A stretch of DNA of 28,483 bases from Bacillota bacterium (GCA_023411715.1 JAEYOM010000054.1:1-28483), one strand, 5' to 3'. Shown: positions 16,667 through 24,547, counted from the stretch's first letter. Numbers and translations: made by a program. The notes: a model not told the origin generated them from the letters alone.

Positions 16667-16695
16667 TAGAAGGCTGTTTTATCTACAGCCTTCTA
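16667..16695 (-). terminator. Hairpin over the stop codon of the first condensation-like gene
   Basis: Arms at 16667-16677 and 16685-16695 (TAGAAGGCTGT/ACAGCCTTCTA) are perfectly complementary over 11 bp, with the TAA stop in the loop and arm. No T-run follows. A separate 12-bp palindrome TATGCCGGCATA (16657-16668) abuts it. It may be a T-poor terminator or an mRNA stability or attenuation structure before the ACP genes. Confidence 0.45.
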
Positions 16696-18052
16696 TCAAT
16701 TCATTTCTAATACCGTCAAGAAGCTTTTCAAAAATTTCTTTTCTGACGGAACCTTTGTAATATCCGGTTGCAAATGTCAATTTACCATTATAACTGGAAG
16801 CTACGAGCATAATTCCGGGCATACGTATTACCGGCGGAATAATGTAAGCGTCAATTACCGTGCTGTCACCGAACTTAATCAGAGTCTTCGAGATAATACC
16901 TACATTGGATAACCCTGGAGAACAAAAACAGCAATTTTTCAAAAATACGTCAGAAGCTTTTGATAAGAATTTGGCGAGCATAAGAAACTGGTAAAAATTT
17001 AGCACCTCCGCTCGTTCTGCTCCTGTAGCACATTGATAACCGGGATTTCCGCTTTTTTTACGATTCATCAGGGATACTACTCTCGCAAGCGTTCCTTCAA
17101 AGGGTTCGTCCTTTAGCCTTGCGATCCTTAATACAATCCCTCCCGATAGATTTCGTATTGCCGAAGCCCTGTTATCGGGAAGGTACCGGCGCAAATCTAT
17201 CGTCAGGCCAATATCCATAGGAACATGGTATGGAGGCCGGGATAATTTAAACATTGCTCTATAGAACGCGGTAAGAATCAGATCATTGATTGTAGCTCCC
17301 CGTTCCTTTCCGTATATCGACAGCGAGTCCAACAGCCCGTCGGGGAGCCTGCATACCACAAATGGAGTAATATTCTTCTGCCCTGGGGACTTCCACAGGA
17401 ACGGCCATACGGTTTTGGGGGACTCTACCATTGAATTGTCCAGCTCAGGGTGTTTTATTCCAAGATTTTTAAATACTTTAATGTGGTCTTCGTTGTCACG
17501 TATGCTCGGAACCGGCATATAAGCGCCATTTTTACAAGCGGTATCGGAGTAAATCCTGGACAAAAGGAGGATATATTCCTTTGCGCCGGCTCCGTCGCAG
17601 CATGCATGGTTGAGTTTTATACATATGGTATCACATTGCTCCGAACGAATCAGCTTTACTTTAACCATGGGGTCACGATCCATATCCAAAGGACTTTCCA
17701 AAAACATGCGAACAGCTTCTTCCGTATTGCCAGTCTCCTCAATTGAGCAAAACATTACATTGTCAATGTCCTTCAGGCGTTTCCAATACGGGGGGGCATG
17801 TTCTACAAACCTGCATCCCAGAACCGGTTCCGCATCAACGGATAATCGTACCGCAGCGGAGAGCTTATCGAAGTCTATTCTGCCATCCAGCTTCATGACT
17901 GCCTGGATCTGGTAATTACCCATTCCGTACCGTGCGACATAATTGCCGGAATCATGCGTGAAGGCCGGTATAGCGTCCGGACTGCCTTCCGGAACCGGGT
18001 TATTCATATTGGCATATTTGGAAAACGGCTTGCTGATAGCTTTTAAATTCAT
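16679..18052 (-). CDS. Condensation-domain-like acyltransferase, paralogue 1
   Basis: 457 residues from the ATG at 18052, 9 bases after GGAG; an in-frame TTG at 18058 is too close to that site. It has the two-lobed CAT/condensation fold signature: catalytic His in NHACCDG (H149, D153), then DLRRYLP, an IRNLSG segment and a C-terminal LSNVG...KFG region, like stand-alone condensation or alcohol acyltransferase proteins (COG4908 / PapA-type). Only one His of the usual HHxxxDG is kept, the catalytic one. Such enzymes move an acyl group from a carrier or CoA to an OH or NH2. It is closely similar to the second copy at 19870 from SPDAIPA onward but lacks the extra N-terminal domain. Acceptor unknown. 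Confidence 0.8.
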   Translation of the reverse strand: MNLKAISKPFSKYANMNNPVPEGSPDAIPAFTHDSGNYVARYGMGNYQIQAVMKLDGRIDFDKLSAAVRLSVDAEPVLGCRFVEHAPPYWKRLKDIDNVMFCSIEETGNTEEAVRMFLESPLDMDRDPMVKVKLIRSEQCDTICIKLNHACCDGAGAKEYILLLSRIYSDTACKNGAYMPVPSIRDNEDHIKVFKNLGIKHPELDNSMVESPKTVWPFLWKSPGQKNITPFVVCRLPDGLLDSLSIYGKERGATINDLILTAFYRAMFKLSRPPYHVPMDIGLTIDLRRYLPDNRASAIRNLSGGIVLRIARLKDEPFEGTLARVVSLMNRKKSGNPGYQCATGAERAEVLNFYQFLMLAKFLSKASDVFLKNCCFCSPGLSNVGIISKTLIKFGDSTVIDAYIIPPVIRMPGIMLVASSYNGKLTFATGYYKGSVRKEIFEKLLDGIRNELIEGCR

Positions 18053-18308
18053 AACCAATTGCTCCTTACTGTTTACTAATTGGAATTACATTTACATAAC
18101 GATATTTTGCTGCGATACCATATTATGAAGCTGTGAACGCAAGTGTCACAAAAAAGTTAACATAAACGATTAATGTAACACTTGGGCCCGCTCAGCCATA
18201 ATATAGTATTACAAGATTTACTGCTGTTTCTGAAATGATTTATGTTTACAGGCATATTATTAGAAGCATCAGTATCCGGCAAATATTATGTTAGGAGTGT
18301 AATCAGTT
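18053..18308. promoter_or_regulatory. Divergent control region of the acyl-pathway cluster
   Basis: 256 AT-rich bases between the two divergent arms of the cluster. There are tandem TTACAT words near 18087-18100, and ACATAACGAT (about 18096) resembles ACATAAACGAT (about 18160). On the plus strand GTAACA (18175-18180) and CATAAT (18197-18202) are 16 apart and may be a promoter. On the minus strand TTGTGA and CATAAT are about 18 apart. Promoter calls are tentative. Confidence 0.5.
18140..18184. promoter_or_regulatory. Inverted repeat CAAGTGTCAC/GTAACACTTG, candidate operator
   Basis: Ten-base arms (18140-18149 and 18175-18184) with one mismatch flank 25 bases. An inner GTTAACAT/ATGTAAC pair sits between them. 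Placed mid-way between divergent genes, it could bind one regulator for both arms. No transcription-factor gene lies inside the cluster. Confidence 0.45.
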
Positions 18309-18539
18309 ATGGAAATTAATTTTGGCGACATAAAAATTACAATTCCTTATGAAAAATATTTTTTTAAATACAGCATTGAAAAACCTTTTGGCGCTATGTT
18401 TTCTAAACACAAACCGGATTTCTTCGAAGCTTCTTTCAAAAGGGCTGCCGCAGATTATACCAATTATATTGAAGAATACAAAAAATGCATGGGAAAGTTT
18501 GTTTTTGGAATGAACAAGCCTGGCAAAAGCGAGGAATAG
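18309..18539 (+). CDS. Small unknown protein, similar to N-terminus of paralogue 2
   Basis: 76 residues; ATG behind TTAGGAG. No known family is recognised. It is predicted mainly helical, rich in Lys, Phe and Tyr, with no membrane helix. By eye it parallels the first 73 residues of the condensation-like protein at 19870: both start MEI.F, then an FF.K segment, (K/N)PF.A, an aromatic helix (YTNYIEEYKK against YYKLYNEMFEKY) and KPG near residues 70-73. The match is weak but collinear. It may be a free copy of a docking or scaffold domain for the pathway. It is strongly AT-rich and is the first gene of the plus-strand arm, 6 bases before the thioesterase. Confidence 0.65.
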   Translation: MEINFGDIKITIPYEKYFFKYSIEKPFGAMFSKHKPDFFEASFKRAAADYTNYIEEYKKCMGKFVFGMNKPGKSEE

Positions 18540-18545
18540 ATAGAG

Positions 18546-18974
18546 ATGACAACAAAAACTGAATTCCCTGTTCTATTTACTGAAATAGATAGGATGGGTA
18601 TCGTACATCATTCGCATTATCCGCTGTGGTTTGAAAGGAGCAGACATGATTATTTGAGAAAGGCAGGAATTTCTTATTCAAAAATTGCCGGCCAAGGCTT
18701 CTTTCTTCCTCTTTCTGAAATTGAATGCAAATTTAAGCGTCCGGCGAAATATGGCGACGAGATACAGGTCATTACAAAAATAGTATCGATGTCCTGTGTT
18801 GAGACTGTATTTGAATATGAAGTGCTCGACAAGGTCAAAGGTAAGTTACTGGCAATCGGCAAGACGGTCCATGTATGGACGAATCGGAAGGTTGAACCGA
18901 TTAATATGGAAAAGGAAGCTCCGGATGTTTTCGGGCGGCTAAAGCAGTTTTTTGAGTCCTGTGATAACACTTAG
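18546..18974 (+). CDS. Hotdog-fold acyl thioesterase (4HBT / YbgC-like)
   Basis: 142 residues; the ATG follows GAGGAATAGATAGAG. The N-terminal signature EIDRMGIVHHSHYPLWFERSR (positions 13-33) matches the active-site region of 4-hydroxybenzoyl-CoA/YbgC/FadM thioesterases, with Asp15 as the expected catalytic residue. A second hotdog strand set (KRPAKYGDEIQVITKI, AIGKTVHVW) completes the fold. It would cleave an acyl-CoA or acyl-ACP thioester, either releasing the product or clearing mis-primed ACP. A dehydratase role is possible for hotdog proteins but less likely from this motif. Confidence 0.87.
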   Translation: MTTKTEFPVLFTEIDRMGIVHHSHYPLWFERSRHDYLRKAGISYSKIAGQGFFLPLSEIECKFKRPAKYGDEIQVITKIVSMSCVETVFEYEVLDKVKGKLLAIGKTVHVWTNRKVEPINMEKEAPDVFGRLKQFFESCDNT

Positions 18975-18996
18975 GCCGGCGACTGTTTTAGCCGGC
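18975..18996 (+). repeat. GCCGGC-N10-GCCGGC hairpin after the thioesterase
   Basis: Two self-complementary GCCGGC hexamers (18975-18980, 18991-18996) can form a 6-bp stem with a 10-base loop between thioesterase and kinase. No T-run follows. It may modulate read-through. Confidence 0.3.
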
Positions 18997-19028
18997 ATGA
19001 TATCTATGCCTCGGAAAGGGAGGAATGT

Positions 19029-19838
19029 ATGGAAAAGGGAGAGCTTCTGGGAAAAGGTATGACCGCCGAAGTATATAAGTGGGGTCGGGATAAAGTATTA
19101 AAGCTTTATTGGCGTAACTATAGCGAGGAATGGGTAAGGTACGAGGCTGAAATCGGACAAAAGGTTCATGAAGCAGGCGTATCCTCGCCTGCGGTATTTG
19201 AAATGGTGGAAATTGACGGGCGCAAAGGAATAGTATTGGAAAGGGTATTCGGGAAGACATTGACCGGCATAATTATTAAGGAGCCCTGGTTGTACAGCAG
19301 GTGCGTATACCAGATGGCGAGGTTTCAAAACAATATTCATAAGCATCGTACAGACGGTATACCTTCTCAAAAGGAAAAGTTTACGCGAACCATTTCACTT
19401 TCCTCTGGAATACTCGGTGACAAGGTAAAACAAATACTGGATTATATCGACAGATTGCCGGATAGAGACAACATCTGTCATGGAGATATGTATCTGAGTA
19501 ATATAATCAATTCCGGCGATAAACTTGTGGCCATAGATTGGAGCAGCGGTTACAGGGGAGATCCTTCGGGGGATGTTGCCAGAACATGTCTGATAATCAA
19601 TTCACCCGCTACGCTTCCCGGAACCCCTAATATTCTGGCATCAATGTCAAAATTTCCAAAAACATTGACATGCGGTGCTTACTTGAATGAGTATCTGAAA
19701 GTCTCAAAGACCAGATTTGAGGATATTGACGCATGGATTCTTCCGGCGGCGGCGGCCAAACTCAAAGACAGGATACCCGGAGAAGAAAAGTGGTTAATGA
19801 AAATTATAAACAAACGGTTGGAACAGCTTGAAGCTTAA
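19029..19838 (+). CDS. APH/choline-kinase-like small-molecule phosphotransferase
   Basis: 269 residues; ATG behind GGGAGG. It has the protein-kinase-like fold of aminoglycoside phosphotransferases: a Gly-rich loop LGKGMTAEVY (7-16), K25 as nucleotide-binding Lys, the catalytic loop CHGDMYLSN (H151, D153, N158) and metal-binding D170 in AIDW. Families with this pattern phosphorylate hydroxyls of small molecules (aminoglycosides, homoserine, choline, methylthioribose). In the cluster it could phosphorylate the acceptor or product, or give self-protection by modifying it. It ends 31 bases before the second condensation gene. Confidence 0.85.
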   Translation: MEKGELLGKGMTAEVYKWGRDKVLKLYWRNYSEEWVRYEAEIGQKVHEAGVSSPAVFEMVEIDGRKGIVLERVFGKTLTGIIIKEPWLYSRCVYQMARFQNNIHKHRTDGIPSQKEKFTRTISLSSGILGDKVKQILDYIDRLPDRDNICHGDMYLSNIINSGDKLVAIDWSSGYRGDPSGDVARTCLIINSPATLPGTPNILASMSKFPKTLTCGAYLNEYLKVSKTRFEDIDAWILPAAAAKLKDRIPGEEKWLMKIINKRLEQLEA

Positions 19839-19869
19839 CATTGATTTTGATCTATCCGGAGTGACAAAA

Positions 19870-21423
19870 ATGGAAATAAAATTTAAATTTGATGATACTA
19901 TAATGAAAAAAATTTATGGAGATTTTTTTAATAAAGTCAACAGCGAAGGAAATCCTTTTGAAGCTGTTTCCAAGCTTAATAAGGACCTTTATAACAAGTT
20001 TTGTGATAATATGCCCCAGAGCATGCTTGGTTACTATAAACTGTACAACGAAATGTTTGAGAAATACCTCGATATCATCAAACCCGGAATCGGTAAGATT
20101 CCGGACAGCCCGGATGTTTTGCCGGCAAACGGGCATGACATATATAATTATGTCGCCCGCTACGGGAGCGGGAATTTCCATTCTCAGGCTATCGTGAAGC
20201 TCGACGGGAAATTGGATTTCGACAAGTTAACATCAGCAGTAAGACTGTCCTTTGACGCTGAACCGGTTTTAGGCTGCAGATTTGTGGAAGGCAATCCGCC
20301 ATACTGGAAACGTATGGGGAATATCGACAAAGTGAAGTTTTGCACTTTTGAGGAAGCCGATGATATTGATGCGGCTGTCCAGAGCTTTTTGGAAAGCCCC
20401 CTTGATATGGATAAAGATGCAAAGATAAAAGTAAAATTGATCCGGTCAGAGCCATATGATATTCTGGCGATAAAAGCTAATCATGCGTGTTGTGATGGAA
20501 CCGGGATCAAAGAGTATGTCCAGCTTCTCTCAGAGTTATATTCCAAAATTCTTTCTGGAGATAGATTTATGCCAATACCCTCAAAACGCGGAAGGAGCGA
20601 CCAGGACAGGTTATTCAACAGCCTGGGGATAACGGACCCGGATGCTTTGTTGATCCCTGGGGCGGATGTCACAATACCAACATGGGCGTTCCCATGGATA
20701 CAGGGCACTTCCAACGTTACCCGCATTGTAACCTGCAGACTGTTGCCGGACCAGATGGAGATGATCGGCGGCTATGCAAAGTCCAGGAAAGTCACGATTA
20801 ACGATCTGATTATTACAGCATACTGCAGAGCCATGCTTAAAATGGGGCAGCCGGTGTACGGTGTTCCTATGAGTATAAATATTACGGTTGATTTGCGTCG
20901 ATATCTCCCCGATAAAAAGACTGAAGCCATAAGGAATTTGTCAGGCTCATCGAATATCTGGCTTTCCATGGTTGAAAATGAAGCCTTCGGCGATACGTTG
21001 TCCAGGGTAGCTTTTATGACGGCTGAAATGAAAAAAGGCTATCCCGGACTGCAAAGCGCCATAGGTTTGGAACGTTTGGAAAAGATCAGCTTTAAGGAAA
21101 CTCTTGCCTACTATCAAGCTACCGCGAGGGTCGGGAAAAATATGCCGGATTGTCCTGCTTTTTATGGTAATAGATGTGTGCCGGCTTTATCCAACATGGG
21201 TATTCTGTCAAAGGAATTAATTAAATTCGGTGCTGCGAGCGCTATTGACTACTATATTATTCCTCCTGTTGTCAGCGCACCCGGAATACTGCTGGTTGCC
21301 GGTACTTACAACAGTATAATGACAATGGGCGCAGGTTTTTTTGAAAATACTGTTCCTCACGATGATATGAAAAAACTTCTTGACAATATAAAGGCTGAGT
21401 TGCTGGAGGGCTGCGTACAATAA
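19870..21423 (+). CDS. Condensation-domain-like acyltransferase, paralogue 2, with extra N-terminal helical domain
   Basis: 517 residues from the ATG at 19870 (CGGAG, 8-base spacing); a TTG at 19828 would add 14 residues but overlaps the kinase and has no site. Residues 1 to about 76 form an extra helical domain like the free 76-residue protein at 18309. From SPDVLPA (80) on it aligns with paralogue 1: NYVARYG, DFDKL..AVRLS.DAEPVLGCRFVE, NHACCDG (H205, D209), DLRRYLP, NLSG and LSNMG. Both copies keep the catalytic His. Two diverged copies in one cluster suggest either two acyl transfers or a heterodimer. It converges with the efflux permease 8 bases away, with no clear terminator. Confidence 0.8.
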   Translation: MEIKFKFDDTIMKKIYGDFFNKVNSEGNPFEAVSKLNKDLYNKFCDNMPQSMLGYYKLYNEMFEKYLDIIKPGIGKIPDSPDVLPANGHDIYNYVARYGSGNFHSQAIVKLDGKLDFDKLTSAVRLSFDAEPVLGCRFVEGNPPYWKRMGNIDKVKFCTFEEADDIDAAVQSFLESPLDMDKDAKIKVKLIRSEPYDILAIKANHACCDGTGIKEYVQLLSELYSKILSGDRFMPIPSKRGRSDQDRLFNSLGITDPDALLIPGADVTIPTWAFPWIQGTSNVTRIVTCRLLPDQMEMIGGYAKSRKVTINDLIITAYCRAMLKMGQPVYGVPMSINITVDLRRYLPDKKTEAIRNLSGSSNIWLSMVENEAFGDTLSRVAFMTAEMKKGYPGLQSAIGLERLEKISFKETLAYYQATARVGKNMPDCPAFYGNRCVPALSNMGILSKELIKFGAASAIDYYIIPPVVSAPGILLVAGTYNSIMTMGAGFFENTVPHDDMKKLLDNIKAELLEGCVQ

Positions 21424-21431
21424 AGGTAAAA

Positions 21432-22580
21432 TCAATCCAGGCTTTTTCTGAACCTCAGGACGGCAACTGCCAATATGATTACTGTGAACAGGCACAGCGC
21501 AAGCACGTCGTCCCATAGGAAGCCTGTACCGACGCCTTTTAGCATGATACCCCGGGTTATATCAAGGAAATAGGTCAGGGGTATGGCGTAACCCAAGACA
21601 GAGACTGCGAAGGGCATTGCCTCCCTTGGAAAAACGAATCCCGAAAGCAGTATACTCGGAAGCAGTACAAAGATCATGACCATCATGGCCTGCATCTGGT
21701 TATTGGCAAAGGTCGAGATCAGCATCCCTATGGACAGCGAGCAATAGACAAACAGGAAACCGAGCAGCAGCAACAACGCCAAGCTTCCGGATACTCCTAC
21801 GCCGAACCAGAATACACATATGGCCAATGTGAACAAAAAGCCCGAATATCCAATAATAACGTACGGCGCCAGCTTGCCGAGAATAAGTTCGGGCGACCTG
21901 ATGGGAGTGACTATCAGCTGCTCTATTGTGCCGCGTTCCTTTTCACGAACCAGAGCGAAAGCGGTCAGCATGATCGTGATATTCTGCAGTATCAGGCCGA
22001 CAAGTCCCGGAATGGTGAACCTCGTGCTTTTCAGGTTGGGATTGTACCAGACTTTCGCATTGAGGCTGACACCCGGAAGTTTTCCCGCCGATACTCCTAA
22101 CTTCTTCATTTCGCCGTTTTTCATGTCAAGTGAATACATCTGCGAAACGAGCAGGCCGCTGTTCAGGGCCGTGCGCGCGGTAGTCGGGTCGGTGCCGTCG
22201 ATGATCAGCTCCGTCTGGGGTTCGTTTTTCTTCTTAAGCTGTTTTGAGTAGTCTGAAGGTATGATGATAGCCGCCTTTGCTTTGCCTGCGTCTATGGCGT
22301 CGGACAGTTCGCGTTCGCTCGTAACGTAACCGGCAATATAAAAGCTGCCCGAAGCCGTGAATTTGTCAATATAGGCTCGGCTTTCCTGCGTCCTGCTCTG
22401 ATCGAATACGACGGTGGAAATGTTATCGACCTCCGTATTCACAGCGTATCCAAAGAGAAGCATCATGACTATGGGCATGGCAAACGGCAGGCGAAGGCTG
22501 ATAGGATCGCGCTTGACCTGTATGAATTCTTTTTTTATGATCGTTATGAATCTCTTCCAGTTAAAATAAACGTTTTTCAT
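21432..22580 (-). CDS. ABC-2 type permease (YhhJ/YbhS-like)
   Basis: 382 residues with the ABC-2 plan: an N-terminal helix (about 29-47), a large outside domain (about 50-185) and five helices to the C-terminus, including a PREAMPF segment before the last pair. The start overlaps the ATPase stop by four bases (ATGA). In the E. coli ybhFSR system two permeases form the channel. Here there is one, so a homodimer is expected. Last gene of the TetR-HlyD-ATPase-permease operon. Substrate unknown: drug, lipid or the product of the adjoining acyl cluster. Confidence 0.9.
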   Translation of the reverse strand: MKNVYFNWKRFITIIKKEFIQVKRDPISLRLPFAMPIVMMLLFGYAVNTEVDNISTVVFDQSRTQESRAYIDKFTASGSFYIAGYVTSERELSDAIDAGKAKAAIIIPSDYSKQLKKKNEPQTELIIDGTDPTTARTALNSGLLVSQMYSLDMKNGEMKKLGVSAGKLPGVSLNAKVWYNPNLKSTRFTIPGLVGLILQNITIMLTAFALVREKERGTIEQLIVTPIRSPELILGKLAPYVIIGYSGFLFTLAICVFWFGVGVSGSLALLLLLGFLFVYCSLSIGMLISTFANNQMQAMMVMIFVLLPSILLSGFVFPREAMPFAVSVLGYAIPLTYFLDITRGIMLKGVGTGFLWDDVLALCLFTVIILAVAVLRFRKSLD

Positions 22581-23377
22581 CGGGATTCGCCTCCGTGCAG
22601 GAACTTCATTTCCTTAAAGGTCGAGCTCACTTTCCGGTTTGTTGCTTTTTCCACATACATTATAAATACGTCTTCAAGATCCGACGCGTTATTTTTGGCC
22701 ATCAACTCCTGGGGCGGAGCTATGTCCATGATGCGGCCGTTGAATATGAAGCCTGTGATATCGCAGCTTTCCGCTTCATCCATGTAATGTGTGCTGACCA
22801 GTATCGTAATTCCCTGTGAGGATAATTCGTGTATGATTTCCCAGAATATCCTCCTTGAGACCGGATCGACGCCCGCCGTCGGTTCGTCGAGCACCAGGAA
22901 TTCGGGCTTGTGTATCAAGGCGCACCCAAGCGCCAGCCTCTGCTTCCAGCCGCCGGAGAGCGAGCCGGCCAGGCTTTTCTCCTTACCCTCGAGGTTGGCC
23001 ATCAGGATCAGGTCCTTTTTGCGTTCGTTGACGGTTTCTTTGCCGAGACCGTATATCCCACCGTAAAAGTCCAGGTTTTCCTCCACGGTCAGATCCTCGT
23101 AAAGGCTGAAGCGCTGGGACATATAACCGAGATTCTGCCTGATCCGCTCGGTATCCTTAACTATATCGAGGCCCATTACATGGCCGCTGCCGGAGGTAGG
23201 GGTAAGCACACCGCACAGCATCCGTATGGTAGTCGATTTGCCCGAACCGTTCGGACCAAGGAAGCCGAAGATGCTGCCCTTTGGTATCTGAAAGCTAATG
23301 TGATCTACAGCCGTGAAGCTGCCGAACTTCTTTGTCAACTGCTCTGCTTCGATAGCGTATGAAATATTCTGATCCAT
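22577..23377 (-). CDS. ABC transporter ATPase of the efflux pump
   Basis: 266 residues from the ATG at 23377, 7 bases after AGGAGG; a GTG two codons earlier is too close to that site. Walker A GPNGSGKST (about 41-49), Q-loop MSQRFSLYEDLT, signature LSGGWKQRLALG, Walker B FLVLDEPTAGVDP, switch His in STHYMDEAE. It belongs to the CcmA/YbhF branch that partners ABC-2 permeases. It lies 12 bases after the HlyD stop and is translationally coupled to the permease. Confidence 0.94.
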   Translation of the reverse strand: MDQNISYAIEAEQLTKKFGSFTAVDHISFQIPKGSIFGFLGPNGSGKSTTIRMLCGVLTPTSGSGHVMGLDIVKDTERIRQNLGYMSQRFSLYEDLTVEENLDFYGGIYGLGKETVNERKKDLILMANLEGKEKSLAGSLSGGWKQRLALGCALIHKPEFLVLDEPTAGVDPVSRRIFWEIIHELSSQGITILVSTHYMDEAESCDITGFIFNGRIMDIAPPQELMAKNNASDLEDVFIMYVEKATNRKVSSTFKEMKFLHGGESR

Positions 23378-23389
23378 GGTCACACCTCC

Positions 23390-24451
23390 TCAGGCATGAA
23401 GCGGTATGATCGCGTCGAGTGTCATGCCGGGCCTCAGCAATTCCGTATTTTCGAGTATCTTGATCTTTGTCCTGAATACGGTATTTTCCTTTGCATCTTC
23501 CGTTTCGGTGTTTTTGGGAGTAAATTCGGCAGTCTCGGCTATCTGCACGATGCGGCCCTTAATGGTCCCATTACCGAGAGCCTTCATGCGCAGTTCCAGT
23601 TCCTGCCCGTTTGCTATATCCGCCAGATATTTCTGTGGGATGAAAACGTATACCCACAGATCGCCGGGATCGGAAACAGTAGCAATATTGGCGCCTGCAT
23701 TCACAAGATCGCCGACGTTGACATTCACCATCGATAATATACCGTCTGCAGCTGATCGGACCTGGTATTTGTCGAGCACGAGTTTTGCCTGTTCGAGTGC
23801 AAGCTGCGACTGTTCAAGATCTGCCTCGGCAGCTTTTATGGTCTGGGTCGTGGAGCCCGATTTCAGCAGTTCTTCCTGTGCTTTGGCGGATTCGAGCTGT
23901 GTTTTCTGCGTATCGAGCTGCTTTGCGGCGATATCCAGCTGCTGTTTGGAGGTATCAGCCTTGTATTTTGCGTCGTCGACTTCGCTGTCGGTGGCCGCAT
24001 TATCGTCATGAAGCTTCTTTAAATCTTCATATTTCTTCAGCGCATAATCATAAGTGGTTTGGGCATTTTTCAGGTTTGTCGAAGCGTTGTTCACCGCAAG
24101 TTCTGCGGACTTCACCGACAAACCGGCCTGTTCCAGCTGTTGAGGACGGCTTCCCGCCTTGAGCTCCTCGAGTTTTGCCTCTTTCATATCTACGGCAGCC
24201 TGCTGCTGCTTAACTGTGATCTCCTGCATGCTTTGATCCAGTACAGCCAGTACGTCGCCTTTCCTGACGCTGTCGCCTTCCTGCTTTTCAATGCTTATCA
24301 CCTTGCCCGACACTTCGGAACTGACCTCCGACTGCGTTGCCTCGATCGTACCGCTGAGTTCGAGCGGGCTTATGCTGCCGCAGCCTGTGAGTATTAGTGA
24401 CGGCATGATAATTAACAGTATAAGTATATGGATGAGTGATAACTTTTTCAT
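23390..24451 (-). CDS. HlyD-family membrane-fusion-like lipoprotein of the efflux pump
   Basis: 353 residues; ATG behind AAAAGGAGG. A lipoprotein signal peptide ends LTGC with the lipid-bearing Cys at 24. Then come a lipoyl half-motif (VSGKVISIEKQEGDSVRKGDVLAVLDQS), a long Ala/Lys/Glu-rich coiled-coil hairpin (about 75-225), the second lipoyl half (RSAADGILSMVNVNVGDLVNAG) and a beta-barrel domain. In Gram-positives such adaptors likely form an outside funnel for the ABC pump, since there is no outer membrane. It lies between the TetR and ATPase genes. Confidence 0.92.
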   Translation of the reverse strand: MKKLSLIHILILLIIMPSLILTGCGSISPLELSGTIEATQSEVSSEVSGKVISIEKQEGDSVRKGDVLAVLDQSMQEITVKQQQAAVDMKEAKLEELKAGSRPQQLEQAGLSVKSAELAVNNASTNLKNAQTTYDYALKKYEDLKKLHDDNAATDSEVDDAKYKADTSKQQLDIAAKQLDTQKTQLESAKAQEELLKSGSTTQTIKAAEADLEQSQLALEQAKLVLDKYQVRSAADGILSMVNVNVGDLVNAGANIATVSDPGDLWVYVFIPQKYLADIANGQELELRMKALGNGTIKGRIVQIAETAEFTPKNTETEDAKENTVFRTKIKILENTELLRPGMTLDAIIPLHA

Positions 24452-24499
24452 TTAAGAACCTCCTTTTAAAATCCACCGCTGTAATTGACAATGAAGTAT

Positions 24500-24526
24500 C
24501 AGACCTGATCAGTATGATCAGATCTG
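24500..24526. promoter_or_regulatory. Imperfect palindrome between tetR and hlyD genes
   Basis: CAGACCTGATCA and TGATCAGATCTG flank GTA, with one mismatch in 12. It lies about 50 bases upstream of the HlyD start and could be an internal operator or an attenuating hairpin. Its sequence differs from the main operator at 25265. Confidence 0.45.
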
Positions 24527-24547
24527 TCGCAGGTATAGTAACGTTTT

